Origin: Chloroflexota bacterium
GTDB taxonomy: Bacteria > Chloroflexota > Anaerolineae > Promineifilales > Promineifilaceae
Direction of reading: 5' to 3'
DNA: 64,000 nt
Assembly: GCA_013112725.1 (NCBI GenBank)
Contig: JABFFZ010000011.1
Span: 29,228-93,227, forward strand
Part shown: positions 1 to 8,210 of the stretch, in pieces
Position numbering within the stretch: the first letter of the stretch is position 1
How the letters are laid out: each line of letters begins with the position of its first letter
Program-made: the position numbers and the translations under genes
Notes under the pieces: generated by a model
The model's input: only the letters and a program-made list of their open reading frames with translations
What the model was told of the DNA's origin: nothing
Database searches by the model: none

Positions 1-1
1 T

Positions 2-484
2 TTCAAGCCTGATGGCAACAAATGGCGGCGGGTGGTGCCCTCGCCATTACCCAAACGCATTTTTGAAATACGGCCGATCAAATGGCTGCTGGAACATCAC
101 ACCGTTGTCATCTGTGGCGGCGGCGGCGGCATTCCCACCATGTATCTGCCCGATGAAACGCGCACCCTGGTGGGCGTGGAAGCGGTCATTGACAAAGACC
201 TGGTCAGCGAACTGCTGGCGCGTGAACTGAACGCCGACCTGTTTGTGATGGCCACCGACGTGGATGGCGTCTACCTGGATTGGGGCCAACCGACACAACG
301 GAAATTGGAACAGGTGACGGCCGTCGAACTAAAAGCCCAAAACTTCGCCGCAGGTTCGATGGGGCCAAAGGTCAGCGCCGCCATCCAATTCGTGGAAAAC
401 ACCGGCAAACGGGCGGCTATTGGCGCACTGCAAGATATTGAGCAAATTGTAGAGGGCACGGCGGGTACCAATATCATCAAATAA
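2..484 (+). CDS. arcC: Carbamate kinase, C-terminal part (runs off the left edge)
   Basis: Carbamate kinase converts carbamoyl phosphate and ADP to carbamate and ATP, the energy-yielding last step of the arginine deiminase pathway in the cytoplasm. The open frame continues to the first base, so the N-terminal half lies outside the window. About 160 residues are visible. They include the glycine-rich [10 protein letters not shown] turn, the TDVDGVY segment and the [13 protein letters not shown] stretch typical of the C-terminal nucleotide-binding half of the amino acid kinase fold. The gene ends normally with TAA. Arginine deiminase follows 80 bases downstream, separated by a 55-bp hairpin repeat. 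Start not visible; identity is firm. Confidence 0.9.
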   Translation, partial: FKPDGNKWRRVVPSPLPKRIFEIRPIKWLLEHHTVVICGGGGGIPTMYLPDETRTLVGVEAVIDKDLVSELLARELNADLFVMATDVDGVYLDWGQPTQRKLEQVTAVELKAQNFAAGSMGPKVSAAIQFVENTGKRAAIGALQDIEQIVEGTAGTNIIK

Positions 485-494
485 CAAACCAACC

Positions 495-549
495 GTTCGT
501 AGTAGGCGATTTATCGCCTGCAAACGGCGATAAATCGCCTACTACGAAC
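495..549. repeat. 55-bp dispersed hairpin element, copy 1
   Basis: Two 24-base arms (GTTCGTAGTAGGCG at the outer end) form a near-perfect inverted repeat with a 7-base loop. Copies of exactly the same length lie at 10411-10465 and 35024-35078. The arms are conserved and the loops vary. It fills the gap between arcC and arcA. Confidence 0.85.
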
Positions 550-564
550 AAGGAGAACCAAACC

Positions 565-1782
565 ATGAGCGAATATGGCGTTTATTCAGAAGCAGGTAAG
601 TTACGGACATCGGCCAGGGCTGGAAATGCAGCGGTTGACCCCTAGCAACCGCCAGAAACTGCTCTTTGACGATGTCATCTGGACACGCAAAGCGCGGCAA
701 GACCACGATGCTTTTGTGGATTTGATGCGCGAAGAAGCAGGCGTCAAGGTCATGCGCGTCCACGAGTTACTGGAGGAAGTGGTCGCCGATCCGGAAGGCA
801 AAGCCTACATTCTCGACCGCAAAATCACGGCCAACGAAGTGGGCGTAGGTGTGGCGCCGGAACTACGGGCATGGCTGGACAGCCTGGAACCCGCCAAACT
901 GGTGGCGCATCTGATTGGCGGTGTGACCATTGCCGAACTGCCCGGTGAATTGGGCGCTTTTGCCCAAAAAGCATGGAGCGGTGCGAATTCGTGGTCGCCC
1001 CGCTGCCCAACCAGTTGTTCACCCGCGACAGCTCTTGCTGAATATACGGCGGGGTGACGGTGAACCCCATGTACTGGCCCGCCCGCCGCAAAGAGACGCT
1101 GCATCTAACCGCCATTTACAAATATCACCCGGAATTCAAAGGCGGTGACTTCAAAATCTGGTGGGGCGCCCCGGACGAGGATCACGGTAACGCCATCATT
1201 GAAGGCGGCGACGTGATGCCGGTGGGCAACGGCGTGGTGCTGGTGGGCATGGGCGAACGGACGACCTACCAGGCGGTAGAACAGGTGGCGCAGGCGTTAT
1301 TCAAAGAGGGCGCGGCGACCCGCGTCATTGCCGCCAAGATGCTGCGTGATCGGGCCAGTATGCATCTGGACACCATCTTCACCTTCTGTGACCGGGATTT
1401 GGTGACGATTTACGAAACGGCCGTGAACAGCATCCAACCCATCAGCTATCGCCCCGGTAACAAAAAAGGTACAATGGATGTCACCGTCGAAGAAAAAGGG
1501 TGGTTGGCCATTGTGCAAGAAGCATTGGGGCTGAAAAAGCTGCGGGTGGTGCCAACCGGCGGCGATGCGTTTGAGCAGGAACGGGAGCAGTGGGACGATG
1601 GCAATAACGTCGTGGCGCTGCAACCCGGCGTGGTGGTGGCCTATGACCGCAATGAGTGGACCAATGCCCGGCTGCGCAAAGCGGGCATTACCGTGCTGAC
1701 GATTCCCGGTTCGGAACTGGGGCGCGGCGGCGGCCATTGTATGACCTGCCCCGTGCTGCGTGATCCGGTCGAGTACGCATAA
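565..1782 (+). pseudogene. arcA: Arginine deiminase, disrupted by three lesions
   Basis: Arginine deiminase hydrolyses arginine to citrulline and ammonia, feeding ornithine carbamoyltransferase and carbamate kinase. ATG at 565 follows an AGGAGAA site and gives MSEYGVYSEAGKLR, the usual N-terminus. The frame then breaks near 605, where roughly four residues that normally link KLR to HRPGLE are missing (about 11 nt). It runs in frame 2 to about 972, where one base seems lost before MERCEFVVAPLP. In the restored frame a TGA at 1039-1041 stands where the family has Trp in the DSSCWIYGG motif. Further on the sequence is well conserved, including the catalytic Cys in GGGHCMTCP near the end. Real decay or sequence error cannot be separated here. 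Confidence 0.85.
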
Positions 1783-1785
1783 TCC

Positions 1786-1830
1786 GATTCCACGCTCCGC
1801 GTGGAATCATGTGTCAGACGCTCCGCGTCT
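1786..1830. repeat. Two small palindromes upstream of the PPK2 gene
   Basis: GATTCCACGC-tcc-GCGTGGAATC (1786-1808) is followed by AGACGC-tcc-GCGTCT (1816-1830), and a related sequence continues to about 1857. This repeat-like DNA is open in the kinase reading frame and could be mistaken for an N-terminal extension. Confidence 0.6.
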
Positions 1831-1872
1831 ACTGTGAGACGCAGAGCGTGGGAACAAGTAATGGAGAAAAAA

Positions 1873-2760
1873 ATGGCTAAAGAAAAGGGCAAAGACAAAA
1901 AGGCGAAAAAGGGCAAAAAAGAGAAGGCTAAGCAGGATGAGGAGAAGGTATTGACCCCAGATTCTGCCCCGGTCGGGGAAACGCCGTCTCCTATGAGCCG
2001 CAAAGAGTTCGAGAGCGAAATGGAGAAACTCCAGGCCGAGCTGGTCAAAATGCAGGAGTGGGTGAAATACACCGGGGCTAAAATCTGCATTCTGTTTGAA
2101 GGGCGCGATACGGCCGGGAAAGGCGGCGTCATCAAACGCATTACCGAACGCACCAGCCCGCGTGTCTTTAAGGTGGTGGCCCTCTCCGCGCCGACGGAGC
2201 GGGAAAAGTCGCAGATGTATTTCCAGCGCTACATGCCTTATTTACCGGCCGCCGGCGAAGTGGTGATCTTCGACCGCAGTTGGTACAACCGGGCCGGCGT
2301 AGAGCGGGTGATGGGGTTTGCCACGCCGGAACAGGTAGACTATTTTTTGAAATATACACCGGCGGTAGAACGGGCCATCGTCAACTCTGGGGTCATCCTG
2401 ATCAAGTATTGGCTGGAGGTGAGCATGGACATCCAATCCGAACGGCTAAGAGCGCGTGACGAAGATATGCGCAAAATCTGGAAACTCACCCTCATGGATT
2501 TGAAGAGCTACAGCCATTGGTATGACTATTCACGGGCGCGTAACGCCATGTTTGCGGCTACCGATACGGATGATTGTCCCTGGTATGTGGTGGATGGCAA
2601 CAACAAACGCCGGGCGCGCCTGAACTGCATTTCGCACCTGCTCAGTGTGATACCCTATGAAGAAGTGCCGCGCGAACCGGTGAAGTTCCCCAAGCGGCAG
2701 CCCAAAGGCGACTACGTAGAACCAAACCATCCGTTTCGGTATGTGCCGGAGGTCTACTGA
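1873..2760 (+). CDS. ppk2: Polyphosphate kinase 2 family protein
   Basis: PPK2 enzymes move phosphate between polyphosphate and nucleoside di- or monophosphates in the cytoplasm. A very lysine-rich N-terminal tail of about 25 residues precedes the P-loop kinase core. Walker A is GRDTAGKGG near residues 77-85, the lid region has ERTSPRVFKVVALSAPTERE, and the Walker B block is DRSWYNRAGVERVMGF, the pattern of one-domain class I PPK2. Length is 295 residues, normal for the class. ATG 1873 is chosen because GGAG lies six bases upstream; the open frame reaches back to GTG 1801, but that part is palindromic intergenic DNA. Substrate preference (ADP or GDP) cannot be read from sequence alone. Confidence 0.88.
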   Translation: MAKEKGKDKKAKKGKKEKAKQDEEKVLTPDSAPVGETPSPMSRKEFESEMEKLQAELVKMQEWVKYTGAKICILFEGRDTAGKGGVIKRITERTSPRVFKVVALSAPTEREKSQMYFQRYMPYLPAAGEVVIFDRSWYNRAGVERVMGFATPEQVDYFLKYTPAVERAIVNSGVILIKYWLEVSMDIQSERLRARDEDMRKIWKLTLMDLKSYSHWYDYSRARNAMFAATDTDDCPWYVVDGNNKRRARLNCISHLLSVIPYEEVPREPVKFPKRQPKGDYVEPNHPFRYVPEVY

Positions 2761-2767
2761 TACTGGT

Positions 2768-2820
2768 GTCGGAGGGGAGGCTTTAGCCGAAACGATGTCG
2801 GCTAAAGCCTCCCCTCCGAC
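2768..2820. terminator. Perfect 22-bp hairpin after the PPK2 gene
   Basis: Arms 2768-2789 and 2799-2820 are perfect reverse complements around a 9-base loop. There is no clear T-run, so it may be a dispersed repeat rather than an intrinsic terminator. Confidence 0.55.
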
Positions 2821-2844
2821 AATTTACTTCTCATCGGGGTATCT

Positions 2845-3566
2845 ATGCTTTCGGCGATGTGATGGGGCGGACTGGCGGCGGCTTGTTTGCTGGTGGGGTA
2901 CCTGCTGGCGAATCGTGGCCTTTCCAACCGCACAATTGGCATGATCATGGGCATTGGCGCGGGGGCGTTGATCAGCGCCATTGCCTATGAACTGGCGCCG
3001 GAATCGGTGCTGGCAGGCCGGGATATGGCGCTGGCTTTTATGCTGGGCGCATTGGCTTTTTTCGTGGGCGATTGGCTGGTAGACCACCGGGGCGGCGGGG
3101 ATCGGAAGGATATTGCCGGCGAGCAGTCCGGTTCCGGCGCGGCCATTTTTATCGGCACGCTGCTGGATAACGTGCCGGAATCGCTCATTTTGGGCATTGG
3201 GCTGGCGCTGGGCGGGGCGGGGCGGTGAATGTGGCGTTTATCACGGCCGTGTTCATATCAAACCTGCCCGAAGGCGTTGCCGGCACCCTTAATCTGGAAG
3301 CCGCCGGCTATACGCGCCAGCGCGTTTTCTGGATGTGGTCACTGCTCGTTCTGATTTCGGCTGCTTCGGCTGGTCTGGGTTACCTGCTTATCCACCGGCG
3401 ACCGGAACTGGATGGACTGTATGCCCAGGCTTTTGCCGCGGGGGCCATGTTGACTATGCTGGCCGATGCCATGATGCCGGAAGCGTTTGAACATGGCGGC
3501 AAACTGGTAGGGCTTTTTACGGTGATGGGTTTTCTGGCAGCAGCGATATTGTCCGTCGCCCAGTAA
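2845..3566 (+). pseudogene. ZIP-family metal permease, stop codon and frameshift
   Basis: The product resembles ZIP-type divalent metal transporters, with several hydrophobic helices and two ZIP-like motifs, LLDNVPESL and SNLPEGVAG, that correspond to the metal-site helices. ATG 2845 starts MLSAM and meets TGA at 2860-2862. After that the frame continues as WGGLAAACLLVGYLL to TGA 3228. The second half is in another frame from about 3225 (VNVAFITAVFISNLPEG). At the junction GGGGC is duplicated (…GGGCGGGGCGGGGCGG), and removing five bases restores GGAVNVAF. Joined length is about 240 residues, close to the family norm. The metal is unknown. The gene is broken as given. Confidence 0.72.
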
Positions 3567-3571
3567 ATTGG

Positions 3572-3640
3572 GGAGATCAGAGATTAGAGTTTGGAGATTG
3601 ACACATCTCTAACAATCAATCTCCAATCTCCAATCTCTAG
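3572..3640. repeat. Word-repeat quasi-palindrome (GGAGATT family)
   Basis: The left side carries GAGATT words and the right side carries CAATCTC three times in tandem with a 7-base period, so the two sides can pair. Same family as 13109-13168, 24291-24331, 33104-33186, 46785-46846 and 62539-62584. Confidence 0.75.
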
Positions 3641-3718
3641 TTATTTGTTAGAGGAGAAAATAATTATGATACATCAACTGATAGTCAGCCTAAGTGGTAC
3701 AGCCTGACGCCGGAGGCA

Positions 3719-6439
3719 GTGGCCCAACAACTGAAAGTTGACCCGGCAAAAGGACTGAGTACGGCCGAGGCACAGCAGCGTTTACAACAATATGGCTCGA
3801 ATAAGCTGGCGGGCAAAAAGAAAGAACCGGGCTGGCAGGCGTTTTTACGCCAGTATAAAGATTTTATGCAAATCCTCCTGCTGGGCACGGCCGTGATCAA
3901 TCAGGTGATCGTGGGCGAATGGGGTACCACCCTGGTGCTTGTAGGCCTGACCATCCTCAATGCGGTCATGGGGCTGAACCAGGAATCAAAGGCGGAAGCC
4001 AGCCTGTCGGCGCTGGAAAAGATGATGAAAAACATCGCCCGTGTGCGCCACGACGGGCAGGCCATTGAAATTGACGCCGAAGAGCTGGTGCCGGGGGACA
4101 TTGTGCTGATGGAGGCGGGCAATCGGGTGCCGGCCGACGGCCGTCCCTTTGTCACCGCCACCCTGGAAATTGAAGAAGCGGCGCTCACCGGCGAAAGCGT
4201 GGCTTCGTCCAAAGATTCGGAAACAATTACCAAAGACGAAGTGCCGTTGGGCGACCGGCACAATATGGCCTATATGAACACGGCCGTGACCCGTGGCCGC
4301 GGCGAAATGATGGTCACCACCGGCATGGCTACCGAAATGGGGCACATCGCCGACCTGCTCAATAAAACCGAAGCGGACAAAACTCCCCTGCAAAAGCAGT
4401 TAGATCGGCTGGTCATCATCATTGCCAGCATGGCCGGCATCACCTTCGTACTCATGATCATCCTGGGTTTGTCCCAGGGGCAGGAATTTGACGCCATTTT
4501 CCTGGCCGGTATCGCCCTGGCCATCTCCGCCATCCCCACTGGTATGCCCGCCGTTGTCACCACCATGTATTCGATGGGTACGCGCGTCCTGGCCGGGCAA
4601 AACGCCATCGTCAAACGGCTGCCCTCGGTGGAGACGCTGGGTTCCGTTTCCGCCATTTGCTCCGACAAAACCGGCACGCTGACGCTGAACAAAATGACGG
4701 CCGTTGAATTTTCCATTCCCGGCCAAAATCGCTACCGCGTCACCGGCGAAGGGTACGGCACAGCCGGTGAACTGCAACTGACACGCGGTCTTCCGGCGGG
4801 GCAACCCTGGCAAAAAGGCACCACCCCCTACACCACCGAAGGGCAGATCAAGAGCGCCGGCGGCGCCAAAATTGACCTGGAACAGGTGATGCTGGCCATG
4901 GCCCTGTGCGCCGACGCCCGGCTGGATGGGGAAGCCCTCATCGGCGACCCTACCGAAGGCGCGTTGATTGTGCTGGCCGAGAAAGGCGGCGTCAGCGTGG
5001 ATGACGCCCGCCAGATGTTCCCGCGTGTGGCTGAACTTCCCTTTGACTCTGATTACAAGTTTATGGCCACCTTCCACAACATGAAAAATGAACAGGGCCA
5101 GCCGGTGGTGCGCGCCTTTATCAAAGGCGCGCCCGATGTGTTGATTGACCGCGGCGGCTACTTCTGGCTGCCGGAAGGGGACGCAGTGGCCGTAACCGAC
5201 GATAACCGCCACCTGGCGCTCCTGGAAAACGACCGCATGGCCGCCTCCGGCGAGCGGGTGATGGTGGGGGCGCGCAAAGATTTTGACCCGCAGACCTTTG
5301 ACGCCAAAGCCAATCTGATTGAACTGATTAACGGCCTGACGCTGATGGCCATGGTGGGTATTGTGGACCCGCCACGCGCCGAGGCGAGAGATGCCATTGC
5401 CAAATGCCACAGCGCCGGCATCCAGGTACGTATGATTACCGGCGACCACGCAGTTACGGCCGCCGCTATCGGACACCAACTGGGTATCGAAGGCACAGCC
5501 CTTACCGGCGCGCAGTTTAAGGCCATGAGCGACGAACAGTTAATGAATGATTTGCCCAACATTGGCGTCATCACCCGTGTGGCCCCGGAAGACAAAATTC
5601 GGCTGGTGGATTTGCTGCAACGCAAACAAAACATCGTGGCCATGACCGGCGATGGCGTGAACGACGCCCCCGCCTTGAAGAAGGCCGACATCGGCGTGGC
5701 CATGGGCATCACCGGCACGGAAGTGTCCAAAGAAGCGGCGGTGATGATATTGACGAACGATAACTTTGCTACGATTGTGAAGGCGGTGGAGTACGGCCGT
5801 GCCATCTACGACAATCTGGCAAAATATATCCGCTTCCAAATGGGCATGCTCTCGGCCTTCATCATCAGCTATTTGGGCGCTTCACTGTTCTTCATTTTGG
5901 GCGGCGTCCCTTTTGCCACGCTGGTGGTGTTGTACGTTAACTTCCTCGTCCAGGTGCCCATTGCTATCGACTTGGGTTTTGACAAACCATCGCCGGGATT
6001 GATGGATCGCAAGCCACGGCCGTTGAGCCAGCCCGTCCTCTCTCGCTCCCAATGGATTCGCCTCATCCTGACCGGCGTTTTAATCGCCATTGGCACCCTG
6101 GCCGTGGAAATGACCTTTGAGGCCACCGACGCGGCGCTGGCAGCCACTATGGGCTTTGTGGTGTTTGGCCTGTTCAATATCTTCTTTGGCCTTAGCGCCC
6201 GCTCCGAATTTGGCACCGTCTTCATCCGCGAAACCTTAGCCGACCGACGGCAGTTGCAGTTGTACGGTTTGTCCCTGCTGTTTATCCTGTTGGCGACAGA
6301 GTTGAACTTCTTGCAGCGCATCCTGGGCACCATTTCCCTCAACGGCGAGCAATGGCTCATCTGCATCGCGGTGGCGCTGGCCTTGCTGTTGATTGACGAA
6401 GCGGTCAAGTTTATCTTACGCCGCCGGCATCAATCGTGA
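3719..6439 (+). CDS. P-type ATPase, type II-like, unknown cation
   Basis: This is an ATP-driven cation pump of the cytoplasmic membrane. All P-type signatures are present: ALTGES in the actuator domain, SDKTGTLT with the phosphorylated Asp (codon at 4664), MITGD, and TGDGVNDAPALKKADIG. Hydrophobic helices flank these domains in the type II order. The helix-4 motif that is PEGLP in calcium pumps reads IPTGMP, and helix 6 reads VNFLVQVPIA instead of VNLVTDG, so classical calcium ligands are missing. The frame opens at GTG 3719, but SD GAGGAG (3651-3656) sits before ATG 3666. Loss of one base in ATG(G)ATACATC would explain this, since the frame upstream of 3719 reads DTSTDSQPKWYSL, a normal N-terminus. 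The intact gene probably begins at 3666. Confidence 0.88.
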   Translation: MAQQLKVDPAKGLSTAEAQQRLQQYGSNKLAGKKKEPGWQAFLRQYKDFMQILLLGTAVINQVIVGEWGTTLVLVGLTILNAVMGLNQESKAEASLSALEKMMKNIARVRHDGQAIEIDAEELVPGDIVLMEAGNRVPADGRPFVTATLEIEEAALTGESVASSKDSETITKDEVPLGDRHNMAYMNTAVTRGRGEMMVTTGMATEMGHIADLLNKTEADKTPLQKQLDRLVIIIASMAGITFVLMIILGLSQGQEFDAIFLAGIALAISAIPTGMPAVVTTMYSMGTRVLAGQNAIVKRLPSVETLGSVSAICSDKTGTLTLNKMTAVEFSIPGQNRYRVTGEGYGTAGELQLTRGLPAGQPWQKGTTPYTTEGQIKSAGGAKIDLEQVMLAMALCADARLDGEALIGDPTEGALIVLAEKGGVSVDDARQMFPRVAELPFDSDYKFMATFHNMKNEQGQPVVRAFIKGAPDVLIDRGGYFWLPEGDAVAVTDDNRHLALLENDRMAASGERVMVGARKDFDPQTFDAKANLIELINGLTLMAMVGIVDPPRAEARDAIAKCHSAGIQVRMITGDHAVTAAAIGHQLGIEGTALTGAQFKAMSDEQLMNDLPNIGVITRVAPEDKIRLVDLLQRKQNIVAMTGDGVNDAPALKKADIGVAMGITGTEVSKEAAVMILTNDNFATIVKAVEYGRAIYDNLAKYIRFQMGMLSAFIISYLGASLFFILGGVPFATLVVLYVNFLVQVPIAIDLGFDKPSPGLMDRKPRPLSQPVLSRSQWIRLILTGVLIAIGTLAVEMTFEATDAALAATMGFVVFGLFNIFFGLSARSEFGTVFIRETLADRRQLQLYGLSLLFILLATELNFLQRILGTISLNGEQWLICIAVALALLLIDEAVKFILRRRHQS

Positions 6440-6492
6440 TGTGTGATGCGTGACCCATGATTGATTGGGGCACGCATCACGCATCATCACCA
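6437..6492. repeat. Word-repeat quasi-palindrome (GCGTGAT family)
   Basis: TGATGCGTGAC words on the left pair with CACGCATCACGCATCA on the right. The period is 7-8 bases. A related copy lies at 23661-23708. It sits between the ATPase and the MFS gene and may end the upstream transcript. Confidence 0.65.
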
Positions 6493-6534
6493 ACTTAAAA
6501 ACGAACTCTACAAATCCGAACGAGGTAATAACCT

Positions 6535-8168
6535 GTGACCAACAACCCCCAAGAAAAAACGGCAAGCTGGGCCGTCATCACCATGCTGGCGGCGGCGCAA
6601 TTCATTATGGTTCTGGACACAACGGTGATGAATGTGTCCATCACGCAGGTCGCGGCCGACCTGAATACGACCGTCGTCGGTTTGCAGACGGCCATCACCA
6701 TGTACACACTGGTCATGGCCGCCTTCATGCTGCTTGGCGGCAAGCTCGGCGACCGCTGGGGCGCTAAGCGCGCCTACATGGTCGGCCTGCTGGTCTATGG
6801 CGCAGGTTCGTTGACCACGGCGCTTTCGCCCACACTCGCCGTGCTGCTGGTGGGCTGGTCGTTTGTGGAAGGGTTTGGGGCTATCCTGGTCATCCCGGCC
6901 ATTGCCGCCCTGACCGCCGCCACCTATTCGGGCCGCCAACGCGCCCTGGCCTATGGCATTCTGGGCGGGGTCAGCGGTGCGTCGGCGGCGCTTGGCCCGC
7001 TGATCGGCGGCTGGGTCACCGCCAACTACACCTGGCGCATCGTCTTTGCCGGGGAAACGGTGGTGGTGCTGACGCTCATGCTGTTCTTGCGGCTGATTCC
7101 CACCACGCCAGGCCGCCAGGGGAAACTGGACACAACCGGCGCGGTTCTGTCGGCGGCCGGTCTGGGGATGGCCGTGTTTGGCATCCTCCGCTCCAGCCAA
7201 TGGGGTTGGATTGCGCCCAGCGCCTCAGCGCCATTCACGCCGTTGGGGTTGTCGCCCGTTTTTTGGCTGATTACCGTCGGCCTGGTACTGCTTGGCTTCT
7301 TTATGCGTCACGAGCAAGCCTTGATCGCGGCTGAAAAAGAGCCGCTGCTCGACGTGCGACTCTTGCAAATCCCGCCCCTGCGGGCCGGCCTGACAACCCT
7401 ACTCTGCCAGCAGTTCATCATCATGAGTACCTTTTTTGTGCTCCCCCTCTATCTGCAAACGGTCTTGGGTTACGATTCGCTGGAAACCGGCATTATTTTG
7501 CTTCCCTTATCCACATCGCTGTTCATATTTGCCCTGGGCGGGGCGCGGCTGTCGGCGCGTTACGCACCCCGGCGTATCGTGCTGGCCGGCCTGCTGGCCA
7601 TGCTCAGCGGCGAAGTCTTGTTGATTGGGTTTACCGGCCCCAATCTGCGTTCGGCCGGTTTTGCCGTTGCCCTGGTGTTGGTTGGCGCCGGTTTGGGGCT
7701 GCTGGCCTCTCAATTGGGGAATGTGATCATGTCTTCTGTTCCCGCGCAGCGGGGCAGCGAAGCAGGTGGCCTGCAAGGGACGGCGCAAAATCTAGGGCCT
7801 CGTTGGGCACGGCGCTCATTGGCTCGATCCTGATCGCCTCATTGGTTACCAACTTCCAGAAGGCAGTCATAACCGATCCGGCGCTGGCGGCCATTGCGCC
7901 AGAACTGGCGGCCCAGGCGGAGCATAACGCCAACTTTGTGAGCGTGGCGGAAGTGACGCTGGCGGCCGAGGCAGCCGGGTTGAGTGATGCGGAGGTGGCG
8001 GCTATCACTACACAATATGCCGAGGCGCAGATCACGGCGCTGAAATCGGCGTTTGCGGCCATTGCTTTGTTTGCCCTGCTGGCGCTGTGGTATGTGCAAA
8101 AGCTGCCGGCTATGGCCGTGGGCGAGCCGCCAGAGGCCACTGTTTCCCACCCGGCAGCCAGCGGATAA
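6535..8168 (+). pseudogene. MFS drug:H+ antiporter (DHA2 type), one frameshift
   Basis: A major facilitator exporter of the DHA2 (EmrB/QacA) group, which uses the proton gradient to expel drugs or metabolites. GTG 6535 follows a GAGGT site. Hallmarks are LDTTVMNVSITQVAADL in helix 1 and GGKLGDRWGAKRAYM in the first loop; many hydrophobic helices follow. The reading frame ends early at 7833 after GTAQNLG. A second frame from about 7800 continues LGTALIGSILIASL to TAA 8168, with the final hydrophobic helix near its end. Adding one G in the GGG at about 7796 restores LGASLGTALIG. The joined product is about 544 residues, normal for DHA2. One-base loss in a homopolymer could be a sequence error. 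Confidence 0.85.
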
Positions 8169-8177
8169 TGCGTTTTC

Positions 8178-8210
8178 AGAAGCTCAACTTTTGGGAAAAG
8201 TTGAGCTTCT
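8178..8210. terminator. Bidirectional hairpin between convergent genes
   Basis: A perfect 15-bp stem (8178-8192 with 8196-8210) and GGG loop lie between the rightward MFS gene and the leftward acylase gene. Its edge overlaps the acylase stop codon. It can fold in RNA from either strand. Confidence 0.75.

Noticed and set aside
1039..1041. TGA in arcA after a Cys codon, read as selenocysteine, since tRNA-Sec exists and a small hairpin (GGGGT..ACCCC) follows.
   Set aside because: The site is a conserved Trp in arginine deiminases, the gene has two other lesions, and the hairpin bases are explained by the conserved GGVTVNPM coding.
1801..1872. N-terminal extension of the PPK2 protein from GTG 1801.
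   Set aside because: The DNA is a palindromic repeat and a proper SD precedes ATG 1873.
2860..2862. TGA recoded as Trp (alternative code), since two genes have TGA in frame.
   Set aside because: Many genes here end in TGA at the proper family length and Trp is written TGG throughout.
4400..5479. 359-residue frame opposite the P-type ATPase.
   Set aside because: Shadow frame rich in His/Gly/Gln typical of antisense of a GC-rich gene; the ATPase motifs are on the other strand.
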